NCBI GenBank assembly: GCA_026003755.1
Contig: BPHV01000003.1
Span: 186,001 to 250,000 of the forward strand
Direction: 5' to 3'
Length of the DNA: 64,000 nucleotides
Source of the DNA: Candidatus Roseilinea sp.
GTDB taxonomy: Bacteria; Chloroflexota; Anaerolineae; J036; Brachytrichaceae
This document shows positions 34,736 to 43,603 of the stretch, piece after piece. Numbering within the stretch: the stretch's first letter is position 1; the number at the start of each line of letters is the position of its first letter. The notes below the pieces were generated by a model. It had not been told where the DNA came from. It did no database searches and worked only from the letters and a program-made list of their open reading frames with translations. The position numbers were made by a program, and so were the translations under genes.

Positions 34736-35308
34736 CTACAGCTTAGCATAGAGGAACCAGAACTTGTCGGCGGGCGCCGCCGGGGCCAGCTCCGGCTCCC
34801 AAATGAACGCGCCCGGCTTGAAGCGCATGCGCAATCGGCCGTCCAACAAGCGCAGCCGCGCGAGCTGATCGCTGAACTGCGCCACATCGTCCTTGAGCAA
34901 CTCCAGCCGAAAGCGCGTGTGGACGCGCTCCGCGTAGCCGGAGCGCGGCGCGTTGTACGGCTCGGAGCGCGCGGTGGCCTCGTGGCGGTCGTTGAGGAAC
35001 ATCTCCCAACTGTCCAGGCGACTCTTGAACTCGCGACGCGCCTTGTTCTGATACAGGTCGGGGATGCGATGGCGCACTTTGCGCACGGTCGCCTGCGCCG
35101 AGGTGAGCACGTCGCCGATCGCTTCGGGATGCGCCTCGCGCAATGCGCTCAACCGCCATTCGGTCTCCAGCCACGCGCCGATGGTGAGCTGCGGCATTTG
35201 CATCCCGTCCACGCTGCCGATGGGGTAGAAGAGCACCTCGGCGTGCAGGTAATCATCCATTTGTTCTGCCGCCACGCGCGCAAAGGTGAGATCGTGCTTC
35301 AGGTTCAT
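34736..35308 (-). CDS. Conserved-type hypothetical protein, soluble
   Basis: A 190-residue protein without signal peptide or membrane helices. It begins MNLKHDLTFARVAAEQMDDYL. It is rich in Arg, Leu and Glu and mostly helical, with a Pro/Trp-containing C-terminus (FIWEPELAPAAPADKFWFLY). I do not recognise a family. Its ATG overlaps the stop of the ResB-like gene upstream by 4 nt, so the two are co-translated. Confidence 0.7.
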   Translation of the reverse strand: MNLKHDLTFARVAAEQMDDYLHAEVLFYPIGSVDGMQMPQLTIGAWLETEWRLSALREAHPEAIGDVLTSAQATVRKVRHRIPDLYQNKARREFKSRLDSWEMFLNDRHEATARSEPYNAPRSGYAERVHTRFRLELLKDDVAQFSDQLARLRLLDGRLRMRFKPGAFIWEPELAPAAPADKFWFLYAKL

Positions 35309-36597
35309 GATGGACTTGCTTCACGGCGGGATTCGACCAGGCGCGCCACCTCACGCCGGCTGTGGCGCCCGCTGGCGTAGAACTCCGTCCACTCCCCGCG
35401 GCGGCGGATGAGGAGGCGCTGCATGGGATAGACGAGGCTGCCGGTTGCGCCGACCAGGGTTGTCGTCAGACCCAGCCACCACAACGGGTCCCCGGGTGCG
35501 TAGCGCACACTCACGACTGCGCCCTGCGCCGGCCGGAAGCGCAACTCGGCATCGCCAACGACCAGCGTGGGCTGAACCGCCGTGTCGGTGATAACCTCGC
35601 CCGAGGGTAGGGCAAATGCGCGCAGCCGAACGGGTGGGCCGGCAGAATCTGCTGTCGTCAGCGCCAGCGCCAGCCGCGCTTCTGGCACCGCGATGTAGCG
35701 CTCCGGCTCATCAGCGTCGAGCGTGACCAGCAACTCCGTCGTCGGTGAGAGAAAGTTTGACGCGCGGATAAGCAGGGGCTTGGCTTGTGAGTTTGTTGCG
35801 CTTAGGCGATAGCCGGGCACGATTCGGTTGAGCGCAAGGTGCAAGCCGGCGACGCGGGCTTGCTCGCCCGCCCCAAGCGTTACCGAAGCGTCATTCGGTT
35901 GCAACACGATCGTGACGCGCGCCGAATCAACGGCCGCATCAGCCAGGGTGATCGCAAGGCCATTGCGCAGCGGCGTGGATGCGCCGATGGCCACCATCTG
36001 GTTCGTCGCCTCCCAGCCGACGACCAGGTTGAATGACAGGCCAACCGCCGCGAACACTAAACCCAGGTGCAGCGCAGCAGACGCCAGCTCGGCCCATGGG
36101 GCGCGGTCGGCGACCAACACGTCGTCACTGTGCCGGAGAATGCGATAGCGCCGGGCGCGCAGCCGGTCGGCGAGGTCGTTTAGCGGCGGCGCGTTTAAGG
36201 TCACACGCGCGCGCCGCTCATCGCGCAGCTCGCCATCGCGCGCGCCGCGCCGCGCGTCTATAAGCCGAACGAGGCGGTCGGCGAGGCGCAGGCCCGCGAT
36301 CGGCATTAACGCAGCCAGCGCCATCCGCCACCAAGCCGCCTGTGCGACATTGTTGAGGCCCAAACCGTTCAGCGGCGCATACAGCGCGCCCTCGCGCTGC
36401 TTGGCTTCTGCTTCCCAGCGGCTGTAAGCCACCGGATCCAAGATGCCGGCCGACGGCTGCTGTGGCAAGATCACCGTCGCAATCAAGCCGACGGCGACGG
36501 CCGCGCATAGCCCAATCAGCAGCCCATCGTGAGTCAGCAGCCGCCACAATGCGCGCCATGGATCACGGTCTTCTAGAGGATCAGCCCAAACGGTCAT
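35305..36597 (-). CDS. ResB-like cytochrome c biogenesis membrane protein
   Basis: From the ATG at 36597 (MTVWADPLEDRDPW) the protein has 430 residues. Two N-terminal helices (LLIGLCAAVAVGLIATVILP and WRMALAALMPIAGLRLADRL) surround an extracytoplasmic loop with PQQPSAGILDPVAYSRW. A third helix near residue 160 leads to a large beta-rich domain, and a last helix lies near WWLGLTTTLVGATGSLVYP. This is the ResB/Ccs1 layout, a heme-handling partner in system II cytochrome c maturation. The same organism encodes a CcmC-type protein at 15 kb. The start is uncertain, since the frame stays open upstream. Confidence 0.65.
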   Translation of the reverse strand: MTVWADPLEDRDPWRALWRLLTHDGLLIGLCAAVAVGLIATVILPQQPSAGILDPVAYSRWEAEAKQREGALYAPLNGLGLNNVAQAAWWRMALAALMPIAGLRLADRLVRLIDARRGARDGELRDERRARVTLNAPPLNDLADRLRARRYRILRHSDDVLVADRAPWAELASAALHLGLVFAAVGLSFNLVVGWEATNQMVAIGASTPLRNGLAITLADAAVDSARVTIVLQPNDASVTLGAGEQARVAGLHLALNRIVPGYRLSATNSQAKPLLIRASNFLSPTTELLVTLDADEPERYIAVPEARLALALTTADSAGPPVRLRAFALPSGEVITDTAVQPTLVVGDAELRFRPAQGAVVSVRYAPGDPLWWLGLTTTLVGATGSLVYPMQRLLIRRRGEWTEFYASGRHSRREVARLVESRREASPS

Positions 36598-36802
36598 GCG
36601 CAAGTTGCGAGATATTAAACTTTCTCCTGCCCTATTATTCACAGCGGCTTCAGCCTCGTCTAAAGTGATTGACGATGATTGAGCATGAAAATCGCTGGTG
36701 ACTGGCCGGCGGCTCGAAGTCGGATTATAGATATGCGCGCTGCTCGACGCGCGAGAGCGACTTCGTCGTCGGGCAGTTTTAACTCTGAGGTAAACGAAAA
36801 TC

Positions 36803-38035
36803 ATGAGGAACAAGCAACTGCTTTCGATCATCGCAGCGGCGGCCATCTTGCTGTCGGGCTGCAGTTCGATCTCATCACTCGCGCGTTCGTTGGCCGACGA
36901 GGCCGAGGTGCGCGCTGCGACCTTAACCCGCAGCGACGAAACAGAGGCGATCACATCGGTGGTTAACGCGCCGGTCGCCATCCAGCCCACGCCAACGGCC
37001 ATTCCCCCTGCTGCGCGCGCCCGGTTGGACGAAGAGGAAGCCGTGCTCATCAACCTATACGAGCGCGTCAACCGTGCGGTGGTCTCGATTTCCGTGCGAC
37101 GCAACACCGGCAGCGGGTTCATCGGCGCGGGGTCCGGATCGGGCTTTGTGATTGATACAGCCGGTCACATCGTCACGAACAACCACGTGGTGGATGGCGC
37201 AGATCGGATCAACGTCATCTTCGCCGACGGCACCTACGCGCGCGCCGAGCTGGTCGGCACCGACCCCTACAGCGACCTGGCACTGCTGAAGGTGGATCGC
37301 CCGGCCGAGCGGCTGACGCCGGTCGAATTGGCCGACTCGGATGAAGTCAAGGTGGGTCAACGCGTCGTCGCCATCGGCAACCCGTTTGGGCTGGCCGGCA
37401 CCATGACGCTGGGCATTGTGAGCGCGCGCGGGCGCGTGTTGCCCGAAGCGTCGTCCAGCGGCCAAGGGTCGTTCTCCAACCCGGACATCATTCAGACCGA
37501 TGCAGCGATCAATCCGGGCAATTCCGGCGGCCCGTTGCTCGACATGCGAGGCCGAGTGATTGGCGTGAACACGGCGATCCGAACCAACAACGTGGCTGGG
37601 TTCGGCCAGCCGGCCAACAGCGGCGTGGGCTTTGCCGTGCCCTCGAACACGGTCAAGCGAGTGGTACGGGCGTTGCTCGAAGAGGGGCGAGTGCGCTACC
37701 CCTATCTCGGCATCCAGGGCGCGTTCAGCCTGGCCGAGGTCGGCGACCAGTTCGACCTGCCGATCGAGCGCGGCGTCGTGGTCGGCGGCGTGGTGGAGCG
37801 TGGGCCGGTCGCGCGCGCCGGGCTGCGCGGCTCGACCATCAGCCGCAGCACCGGCCAAATTCTCAGGCTGGGCGACATCATCCTGGCGTTCAACGGTCAG
37901 CCGGTCAGCAACTACGAGGAGTTGATCGCGCTGCTGGTCAAGAATCATCAACCCGGCGACCGCGTCACGCTGACCGTATGGCGCGACGGACGGCAGCTTG
38001 ACCTCACTGTGACGCTGGGTGAGCGGCCGCAATAG
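36803..38035 (+). CDS. HtrA/DegP-like trypsin-type serine protease lipoprotein
   Basis: Envelope quality-control protease. The 410-residue protein has a signal peptide with lipobox LLSGC (C20), a linker to about residue 85, then a trypsin fold with catalytic H128 (TNNHVV), D158 (YSDLAL) and S241 (GNSGGP). A C-terminal PDZ domain follows (about residues 285-400, GVVVGGVVERGPVARAGLRG). A single PDZ domain makes it DegS/HtrA-like rather than DegP. GAGGT precedes the ATG, and a strong terminator follows. Confidence 0.92.
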   Translation: MRNKQLLSIIAAAAILLSGCSSISSLARSLADEAEVRAATLTRSDETEAITSVVNAPVAIQPTPTAIPPAARARLDEEEAVLINLYERVNRAVVSISVRRNTGSGFIGAGSGSGFVIDTAGHIVTNNHVVDGADRINVIFADGTYARAELVGTDPYSDLALLKVDRPAERLTPVELADSDEVKVGQRVVAIGNPFGLAGTMTLGIVSARGRVLPEASSSGQGSFSNPDIIQTDAAINPGNSGGPLLDMRGRVIGVNTAIRTNNVAGFGQPANSGVGFAVPSNTVKRVVRALLEEGRVRYPYLGIQGAFSLAEVGDQFDLPIERGVVVGGVVERGPVARAGLRGSTISRSTGQILRLGDIILAFNGQPVSNYEELIALLVKNHQPGDRVTLTVWRDGRQLDLTVTLGERPQ

Positions 38036-38073
38036 GGGCGCGACGCTAAACACACCCAAACAGCCACCCGCTT

Positions 38074-38109
38074 CCCCGGCTTTCTAGCGAAAGCCGGGGG
38101 CTTCTTTTC
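38074..38109 (+). terminator. Rho-independent terminator of the htrA-like gene
   Basis: CCCCGGCTTT (38074-38083) pairs with AAAGCCGGGG (38090-38099) across a 6-nt loop, followed by GCTTCTTTTC. It lies 39 nt after the protease stop codon, where it faces the MFS gene on the other strand. Confidence 0.9.
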
Positions 38110-39376
38110 AACCCTCAAACCGACGCACCGTAGGCGTCTTCAGGTGAATCACGATGTGGGTCGCCAGGCAGGCCAGGCCGCTGAACAGCGCCGCCGTCGG
38201 CGCGTCCCACGTCTGCGCAATCCAGCCGATCAACAGGCTGCCGAACGGCGCGGCGCCCTGGAGCGCCCACAAATAAGTGCCGATCACGCGGCCGCGCAGC
38301 GCGTTCGGCGTGACGAGCTGGATGATGGTATTGCTGGTGGCCAGCGCGGTGACCGTCCCCCAGCCGAACAGCGTCAAGAACGGCAGGGTGAGCGCGATGC
38401 TGCGCGAGAGGCCGATGCCCAAAAGGGCGATCGAGAAGGCGAACTGCCCCGCCGTCATCAAGCGGCCCTTGCGGCGAAAGGCGCTGAGTAGCGCGAGCAT
38501 GGCTGCGGCAAGTAGCGCGCCGACGCCCTGGGCCGTCACCATGGCGCTGTTGCGCGCGGCCACTGCTGCATCGGTGTCGCCCGGCTGCGCCAATACGTCG
38601 CGCGCAAATGCAGGGATTTGCTGGATAACCGGGAAGGCCAACAGGCCCGGCACAGCGGCCATGATGATGATCAACCCGATCAGCGTCGTCTGACGAATGT
38701 AGCGCTGACCTTCGCGAAACCGCGCGAGCACATCGTTGGGCGAGGCCGTGGAGGGATGCTCACCCGCTGCTGCCATATCGGCCGCTTTCGGACGAATCGC
38801 CAGCAGGCCAAGAATGACGACCAGGTAACTGACGCCGTTGAGGAGAAAGGCCCAGCCCTCGCCGCGTTCGGCGAAAATCAGCAGCAGCGGCGCGGAGAGC
38901 GCCGGGCCAACCACGCGCGCCACGTTGAACGCAGTCGAGTTCAGCGCGATCGCGTTGGGCAATCCCGCTTTGCCGACGATCTCGATCATCATCGCCTGGC
39001 GCGCAGTGATCTCAATCGAGTTGGCCGCGCCCAGGACGAAAGACAGCCCGATGATCCACCAGATCGTGACGACGCCCGCGAGGGTGAGGCAGGCCAGCGC
39101 CAATGCCTGCGCCATCATCAACGCCTGGAAGACGATGACGGTTTTGCGCTTATCGAGCCCTTCCACCCAAACGCTGCCGGGCAACGTGAATAACAGCGAA
39201 GGCACGCTGCCGGCGACGCCGATCAAGCCGAGGTAGATCGGCTGGCCGGTGATGCGATAGGCCAGATAGGCCTGCACCGTGTTCTGCATCCACGTGCCGA
39301 TGAGCGAGATGAACTGCGTGATCCAGAAGATGCGGAAGTCGCGTGAAGCAAGCGCAGGGAAGCGCGGTCTCATCAT
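38108..39376 (-). CDS. MFS transporter (drug-efflux-like)
   Basis: A 422-residue integral membrane protein with 12 predicted helices. The sequence starts FPALASRDFRIFWITQFISLIGTWMQNTVQAYLAYRITG, the usual beginning of the MFS branch often annotated as enterobactin/arsenite or drug exporter. It continues with GLDKRKTVIVFQALMMAQALALA in the first cytoplasmic loop. The substrate cannot be predicted. It is divergent from the small gene at 39440. Confidence 0.9.
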   Translation of the reverse strand: MMRPRFPALASRDFRIFWITQFISLIGTWMQNTVQAYLAYRITGQPIYLGLIGVAGSVPSLLFTLPGSVWVEGLDKRKTVIVFQALMMAQALALACLTLAGVVTIWWIIGLSFVLGAANSIEITARQAMMIEIVGKAGLPNAIALNSTAFNVARVVGPALSAPLLLIFAERGEGWAFLLNGVSYLVVILGLLAIRPKAADMAAAGEHPSTASPNDVLARFREGQRYIRQTTLIGLIIIMAAVPGLLAFPVIQQIPAFARDVLAQPGDTDAAVAARNSAMVTAQGVGALLAAAMLALLSAFRRKGRLMTAGQFAFSIALLGIGLSRSIALTLPFLTLFGWGTVTALATSNTIIQLVTPNALRGRVIGTYLWALQGAAPFGSLLIGWIAQTWDAPTAALFSGLACLATHIVIHLKTPTVRRFEG

Positions 39377-39426
39377 GGGCGCTGGCGCGATTAAACCCCA
39401 ATTCGCCCCAATGCGACAAACGGCGC

Positions 39427-39432
39427 GATAAT
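39427..39432 (+). promoter_or_regulatory. -10-like GATAAT, 7 nt before a start codon
   Basis: GATAAT lies exactly 7 nt upstream of the ATG at 39440 in the short MFS-divergent region, with no ribosome site between. Confidence 0.45.
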
Positions 39433-39439
39433 CTTCATC

Positions 39440-39727
39440 ATGCGCTACGCCGAGTTCAAAGCATCACTGGCATTGAATCAGCCGCCGGCTGGGCTGAGCC
39501 TGGCCGCGCAAGCGCTGTGGTGGGACGCCAAAGGCGATTGGCACAAAGCGCACGCTTGCGCCCAGGCGCAGGACGACGCAGACGGCGCATGGGTGCACGC
39601 TTACCTGCACCGCAAGGAGGGCGATGTCTTCAACGCCGGCTACTGGTACCGCCGGGCGGGCAAGCCCGCCTTCACCGGCTCGCTCGAGGCGGAGTGGGAG
39701 TCGCTGGCGCAGGCGCTGTTGCATTAG
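39440..39727 (+). CDS. Small conserved hypothetical protein
   Basis: A 95-residue soluble protein, MRYAEFKASLALNQPP at the start. The motif GDWHKAHACAQAQDDADGAWVHAYLHRKEGD and GYWYRRAGKPAF recur, to my knowledge, in a family of short bacterial proteins of unknown function. It overlaps the 3' end of the photolyase gene on the opposite strand by 4 nt. Confidence 0.75.
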   Translation: MRYAEFKASLALNQPPAGLSLAAQALWWDAKGDWHKAHACAQAQDDADGAWVHAYLHRKEGDVFNAGYWYRRAGKPAFTGSLEAEWESLAQALLH

Positions 39728-41331
39728 GCGAGCGAGTCGAGAAAGCGCTTCGCCTGCGCGCGCAGCGCGTTCACGTGGTCAGCCTTCATCTTGCGCAGTG
39801 CCATCACGGGCATACCGGCACGCGGGTTCGCGCTCAGGACGTCGGCGTTGCGCGCCACGAAGTCCCAGTACAGCGCGTTGAACGGACAAGCGCGCTCACC
39901 TAGGCGTTGCTTGGGGTCGTAGCGGCAGCCTGCGCAGTAGGTGCTCATCTTGTGGATGTAGTTGGCGCTGGCGGCATAGGGCTTGGTGCCGACGATGCCG
40001 CCGTCGCCATACATGCCCATGCCCACCACATTGGGCGTCACCACCCAGTCGTAGGCATCTACATACGTCGCGAAGAACCACTCGTTGACTGCTTGGGGGC
40101 TAACCCCGGCGAGCAGCGCGAAGTTGCACAGCACCATCAACCGCTGGATGTGATGGGTGTAGCCGCGTTCCCACACGCCTTGCACGCACGCGCGCAAGCA
40201 GGCCATCTCCGTCTGTGCGTCCCAGTAGAACTTCGGCAGCGGCCGCGTCGCGTTCAGGGCGTTCATCTCGCGCAGCCGGGGCATCTCACGCCAGTAACAG
40301 GCATAGACGAATTCGCGCCAGCCGATCAGTTGCCGGATGAACCCTTCGACGGAATTGAGCGGCGCGCGGCCTTCGCGATAGGCCTGCTCCGCCATTGCGC
40401 ACAGCTCGTCGCGCTCCAGCAGGCCGATGTTGAGCAGCGGCGAGAGCATCGAATGGAACAGCACCGGTTGCCCGCTCACCATCGCGTCTTCGTAAGGGCC
40501 GAAGTTGGGCAAGCGATGGGTGATGAAGTCGGCGCAGAACTTCAGCGCGTCTTGGCGCGTCACCGGCAAGGCAAAGCCATCCAACGCGCCCCAGGCCGAT
40601 GCCACCTGCGCGACTTCGGCGATGACCTCACGGGTGATGGGGTCAGGGGCGAATGCAGGCACGTCGGGAATCGGGAGTGGGGAGTGGGCCGCGCGCCACG
40701 CGCGCGGCGGCGGTCGGCGGTTCTCGCTGTCGAAGTTCCACTTGCCGCCGACGGGTTGGTCCCCGTCCATCAGGTAGCCGGTGCGCCGGCGCATCTGGCG
40801 ATAGAACGTCTCCATGAGCGGCGACCGGCTCGCGCCCAGGTCCTCCGGCTTGGCCGCGAAGAAGCGCGAGTCGAGCAGCAAAAATTCGGCGACCGGATTG
40901 CCTCCGGCCTGGCTTAGCTGCTTCACGAAGGCCCGACCCTGCCAGGTGTTGGGCTGCATGACGACGATGCGCGCGGGCGCATGCGCCGCGATGTGCGCGC
41001 GCAGGCCGGCCTCGAACGTCGCAGCTTTGCGATAGTCCACCGGCCAGCCCAGGTCGCGCATGGCCTGGGCGAAGTGGCGCATGGCGCTGAGCACCAGGAT
41101 GAGCTTGTGCTTGTGCCACGGCCGCGAACGAATTTTGGCCGCGCTCTCGATGAAGAGCAGCCGCGTGTTGGTCGGGCTTAACCCCGCTTGGGCTAACCAC
41201 TCCGGCCAGCGGTGCGAGAGTTGATCGCCGAGGATCCAAGCCGTCGTGTGGATCCCCCCCGATGGGGGATGGGGAATTCGGGATTGACGATTCACACGCA
41301 CAGACTTTCCAAGCCAAGGCTGATGGCTCAT
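39724..41331 (-). CDS. FeS-type bacterial cryptochrome/photolyase (CryB/PhrB family)
   Basis: FAD-dependent, 4Fe-4S-containing photolyase, known for (6-4) photoproduct repair in relatives. The 535-residue protein has a Rossmann N-terminal domain (TTAWILGDQLSHRW) and a C-terminal FAD domain. That domain carries the FAD-site block TYVDAYDWVVTPNVVGMGMYGDGG and the cluster-cysteine region MSTYCAGCRYDPKQRLGERACPF. About residues 218-224 (HSPLPIP) derive from a dispersed GGGAGTGGGG-type repeat and may be an insertion. The N-terminal 25 residues are atypical. Its ATG overlaps the preceding gene's stop by 4 nt. Confidence 0.9.
   Translation of the reverse strand: MSHQPWLGKSVRVNRQSRIPHPPSGGIHTTAWILGDQLSHRWPEWLAQAGLSPTNTRLLFIESAAKIRSRPWHKHKLILVLSAMRHFAQAMRDLGWPVDYRKAATFEAGLRAHIAAHAPARIVVMQPNTWQGRAFVKQLSQAGGNPVAEFLLLDSRFFAAKPEDLGASRSPLMETFYRQMRRRTGYLMDGDQPVGGKWNFDSENRRPPPRAWRAAHSPLPIPDVPAFAPDPITREVIAEVAQVASAWGALDGFALPVTRQDALKFCADFITHRLPNFGPYEDAMVSGQPVLFHSMLSPLLNIGLLERDELCAMAEQAYREGRAPLNSVEGFIRQLIGWREFVYACYWREMPRLREMNALNATRPLPKFYWDAQTEMACLRACVQGVWERGYTHHIQRLMVLCNFALLAGVSPQAVNEWFFATYVDAYDWVVTPNVVGMGMYGDGGIVGTKPYAASANYIHKMSTYCAGCRYDPKQRLGERACPFNALYWDFVARNADVLSANPRAGMPVMALRKMKADHVNALRAQAKRFLDSLA
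40663..40688. repeat. Dispersed GTCGGGAATCGGGAGTGGGG element inside the photolyase gene
   Basis: The plus strand reads GTCGGGAATCGGGAGTGGGG and continues GAGTGGG. It resembles intergenic elements at 26969-26983 and 57320-57358, but here it is translated in frame as part of the photolyase. Confidence 0.6.
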
Positions 41332-42152
41332 TCACAGGGTTGACTCGCGCGCCACAGCGCTGCGAGATCGGCTGGCCGGACAGCCTCGGTGGCGATGCTC
41401 CACACCTGCGCATCCTGCACTGCCTGGACGCCGGCGCCGTCGAAGTCGGTCAGGATGAACGGCGCGACATCCAGCGGCCAATCATCCAGCGAGGACACGG
41501 CATAGACGATGCGGTCGCCAATCAGCGGCGCGTCCGAAGTGTTCCGCAGCCAATCTGGAGCGTGAACCACGATGATGTTATCGGCGCGGTAGCCGCGCGC
41601 GACATCCACCATCCGCTGGTTCATCGCGCGCCACTTCGGCGTGGCAATGGGCCGGGCAAAGGGTTCAAGCCACACGCCGGGCGCGTTGCGCAGATACGTC
41701 AGGGCCAGCCGCAGCCACTCCTCGGCCGCTTCGCCCTGCTTGCGCACCGTCTCGCTAGGGTCGTTGCGATAGGCGAGGACGACGAGCATACCCAGCGCAT
41801 TCGCCTGGTCAATGAATGGGGATACGGCCGCCGGCACGAACGTCGGCGCAATCTCGCTGGGATCAACCGGCAAGCGCACGACGCGCGCGCCGGCCTCGGC
41901 CAGGCTGCGGAGGCGCTGCGCAGCCTGGCGATCGCTGTGCGCCATTTCCGTCAGGGTGGGCAGGCTCGCCCCATGTAGGATGACCACGTGGCCTCCCGCA
42001 TCAACGACCCACCGCCCCTCGACGCGCAACGCGCAGTACTGCGGGACGACCGGTGTCGGTGTGGCTGCGACGGCAAGCGGGCGCCCACCGCACGCGCAAA
42101 GCAAAAGCGCGCCCAGGGCGCTCGCCAACCAGCTCAGAGCAATACGTGACAT
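41328..42152 (-). CDS. GH5-like TIM-barrel lipoprotein with lost catalytic Glu residues
   Basis: From ATG 42152 (MSRIALSWLASALGALLLCAC) the 274-residue protein carries a lipobox and a body resembling a cellulase-type GH5 barrel: WVVDAGGHVVILHGASLP, GARVVRLPVDP and RADNIIVVHAPDW. Where GH5 enzymes have FNEP, this protein reads PFARP, and the nucleophile strand reads ILTDFDG without Glu. It is therefore probably inactive, a carbohydrate-binding or structural protein. It is coupled by a 4-nt overlap to the photolyase. Confidence 0.6.
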   Translation of the reverse strand: MSRIALSWLASALGALLLCACGGRPLAVAATPTPVVPQYCALRVEGRWVVDAGGHVVILHGASLPTLTEMAHSDRQAAQRLRSLAEAGARVVRLPVDPSEIAPTFVPAAVSPFIDQANALGMLVVLAYRNDPSETVRKQGEAAEEWLRLALTYLRNAPGVWLEPFARPIATPKWRAMNQRMVDVARGYRADNIIVVHAPDWLRNTSDAPLIGDRIVYAVSSLDDWPLDVAPFILTDFDGAGVQAVQDAQVWSIATEAVRPADLAALWRASQPCE

Positions 42153-42366
42153 GCGGCCCCGCCGATGGTTCACCGAGCGAACACTGTTCACTTTACCGAG
42201 TATAAACCTCTGCCCATCGAGCATTCCATCCCGCGCAACCTCTCAATGCGCCACGCGCCTGTGGTATAAAGCGCACGCGATCGTAGCCTGACACCGCTGC
42301 TCATGTCAGCCTGGGGTTGAGCCTGTGATGCAGCGGGCTGAGCAACATGAGACGAGGTAGAACGAT

Positions 42367-43545
42367 ATGGCCTCCACGAATCGAACGCGCAAGACGCTGA
42401 TCACAATCATCGTATTGGGCGCTCTGGCCTTCACGGCCTTGCCGCGATCCGTCAACGCGGCCGGCCTGCGCGCGGCTGCCGCTCAACCGGGCGCGCCATA
42501 CCGGCCCGGCTACAACCTGCTCATCAATCCGGGACATGAGCACCCGGGAATCTATTTCGCCGGCCGCGGCGAGATCAACGTGGCCTGGGGATGGGTGCCC
42601 TTCTGGGAAGAGCCGCCCGAAGGCGTTGACCCACGCGATCCTTACTTCCGCACGCCGGAGTTCCGGCCCGTCTTCCAACACGAGTATCCCTATCGGGTGC
42701 ACAGCGGCGGCGGCTCAAACCGCTGGTTCAATTTCTTTGCTCTGAACAAGAAGGCCGGCATCATGCAATACGTGATCAACCTGCCGATCGGCGCGCCGAT
42801 CCGCTTCACCTCCTGGTTGCAGCTCTGGTCGAGCAACCTGAGCGAGCAGGCCGAGATCCCGCCGAAGTCCATCCAGGACGGCGGTCTGAAAGTACGCGTA
42901 TGCATTGACCAAGACGGCGGCCCGCGCGACATGACCGATCCGAACCTGGTCTGCTCCGATTGGGCGCAGCCCTACGACCGTTGGGAGCAGATTGCGGTGG
43001 ACGGCGTGGCGATGAACAGCGCGGTGAACGTGCTGATTTGGAGTTCGGCAGAGTTGCCGGTTGAGCACAACGACATCTATGCCGACGATAGCTGCTTCGA
43101 GATCTTGCCCGCGCCGGGCGCCAAGGGCATCTGCCGCGGGCAGGGATTCATCGAGACCGGGCCGGGCGTCGTCCCGCCACCGGAGGATGTGGTCAACATC
43201 AAGCCTTCGCCTCAAGACCAGGCGAAAGCAACGCCACAGACGACGCTCACGCCGGTGAAAGCGCCGGCGGGCGCACAGCCGGCGCTCGCCGTCAACGCGC
43301 GCAGCAGCCTGAACATCCGCGCCGAGCCGAACCAGAAAGCCAAGATCGTCGGCAACGCCAAGCGCGGCGTGGTCCTACCCGTGTTGGGAAAGAGCAAAGA
43401 CGGCAAGTGGTTCCAAGTGAGGCAGCAAAATAAGCGCGGTTGGGTGATGGCCAGCTTGACGCTCCCTAACGCGGCAGCGCGGGCAATGCCGATCATCACG
43501 CTCGGCGCTGATGAAGAATCGGTGATGAGCGATGGCAAGCGGTGA
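42367..43545 (+). CDS. Secreted protein with carbohydrate-binding-like domain and bacterial SH3 domain
   Basis: A 392-residue exported protein. A signal peptide (LITIIVLGALAFTALP, cleavage near VNAAG) precedes a beta-rich region of about 230 residues beginning GYNLLINPGHEHPG, resembling galactose-binding-like folds seen in CBM-like modules. A Pro-rich linker then leads to a bacterial SH3 domain (NARSSLNIRAEPNQKAKIVG to WFQVRQQNKRGWV). The role is likely binding to the cell wall or an extracellular polymer. GAGGT lies about 12 nt before the ATG. Confidence 0.75.
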   Translation: MASTNRTRKTLITIIVLGALAFTALPRSVNAAGLRAAAAQPGAPYRPGYNLLINPGHEHPGIYFAGRGEINVAWGWVPFWEEPPEGVDPRDPYFRTPEFRPVFQHEYPYRVHSGGGSNRWFNFFALNKKAGIMQYVINLPIGAPIRFTSWLQLWSSNLSEQAEIPPKSIQDGGLKVRVCIDQDGGPRDMTDPNLVCSDWAQPYDRWEQIAVDGVAMNSAVNVLIWSSAELPVEHNDIYADDSCFEILPAPGAKGICRGQGFIETGPGVVPPPEDVVNIKPSPQDQAKATPQTTLTPVKAPAGAQPALAVNARSSLNIRAEPNQKAKIVGNAKRGVVLPVLGKSKDGKWFQVRQQNKRGWVMASLTLPNAAARAMPIITLGADEESVMSDGKR

Positions 43546-43564
43546 ACTGGTGAGGAGGTAAACC

Positions 43565-43596
43565 CCGGTTCCTCTGGGGAACCGGATTGCTCATTT
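43565..43596 (+). terminator. Likely terminator of the SH3-domain gene
   Basis: CCGGTTCC (43565-43572) pairs with GGAACCGG (43578-43585) over a 5-nt loop, followed by ATTGCTCATTT. The T-tract is weak. It lies 20 nt after the stop codon. Confidence 0.55.
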
Positions 43597-43603
43597 GCGC
43601 GAC

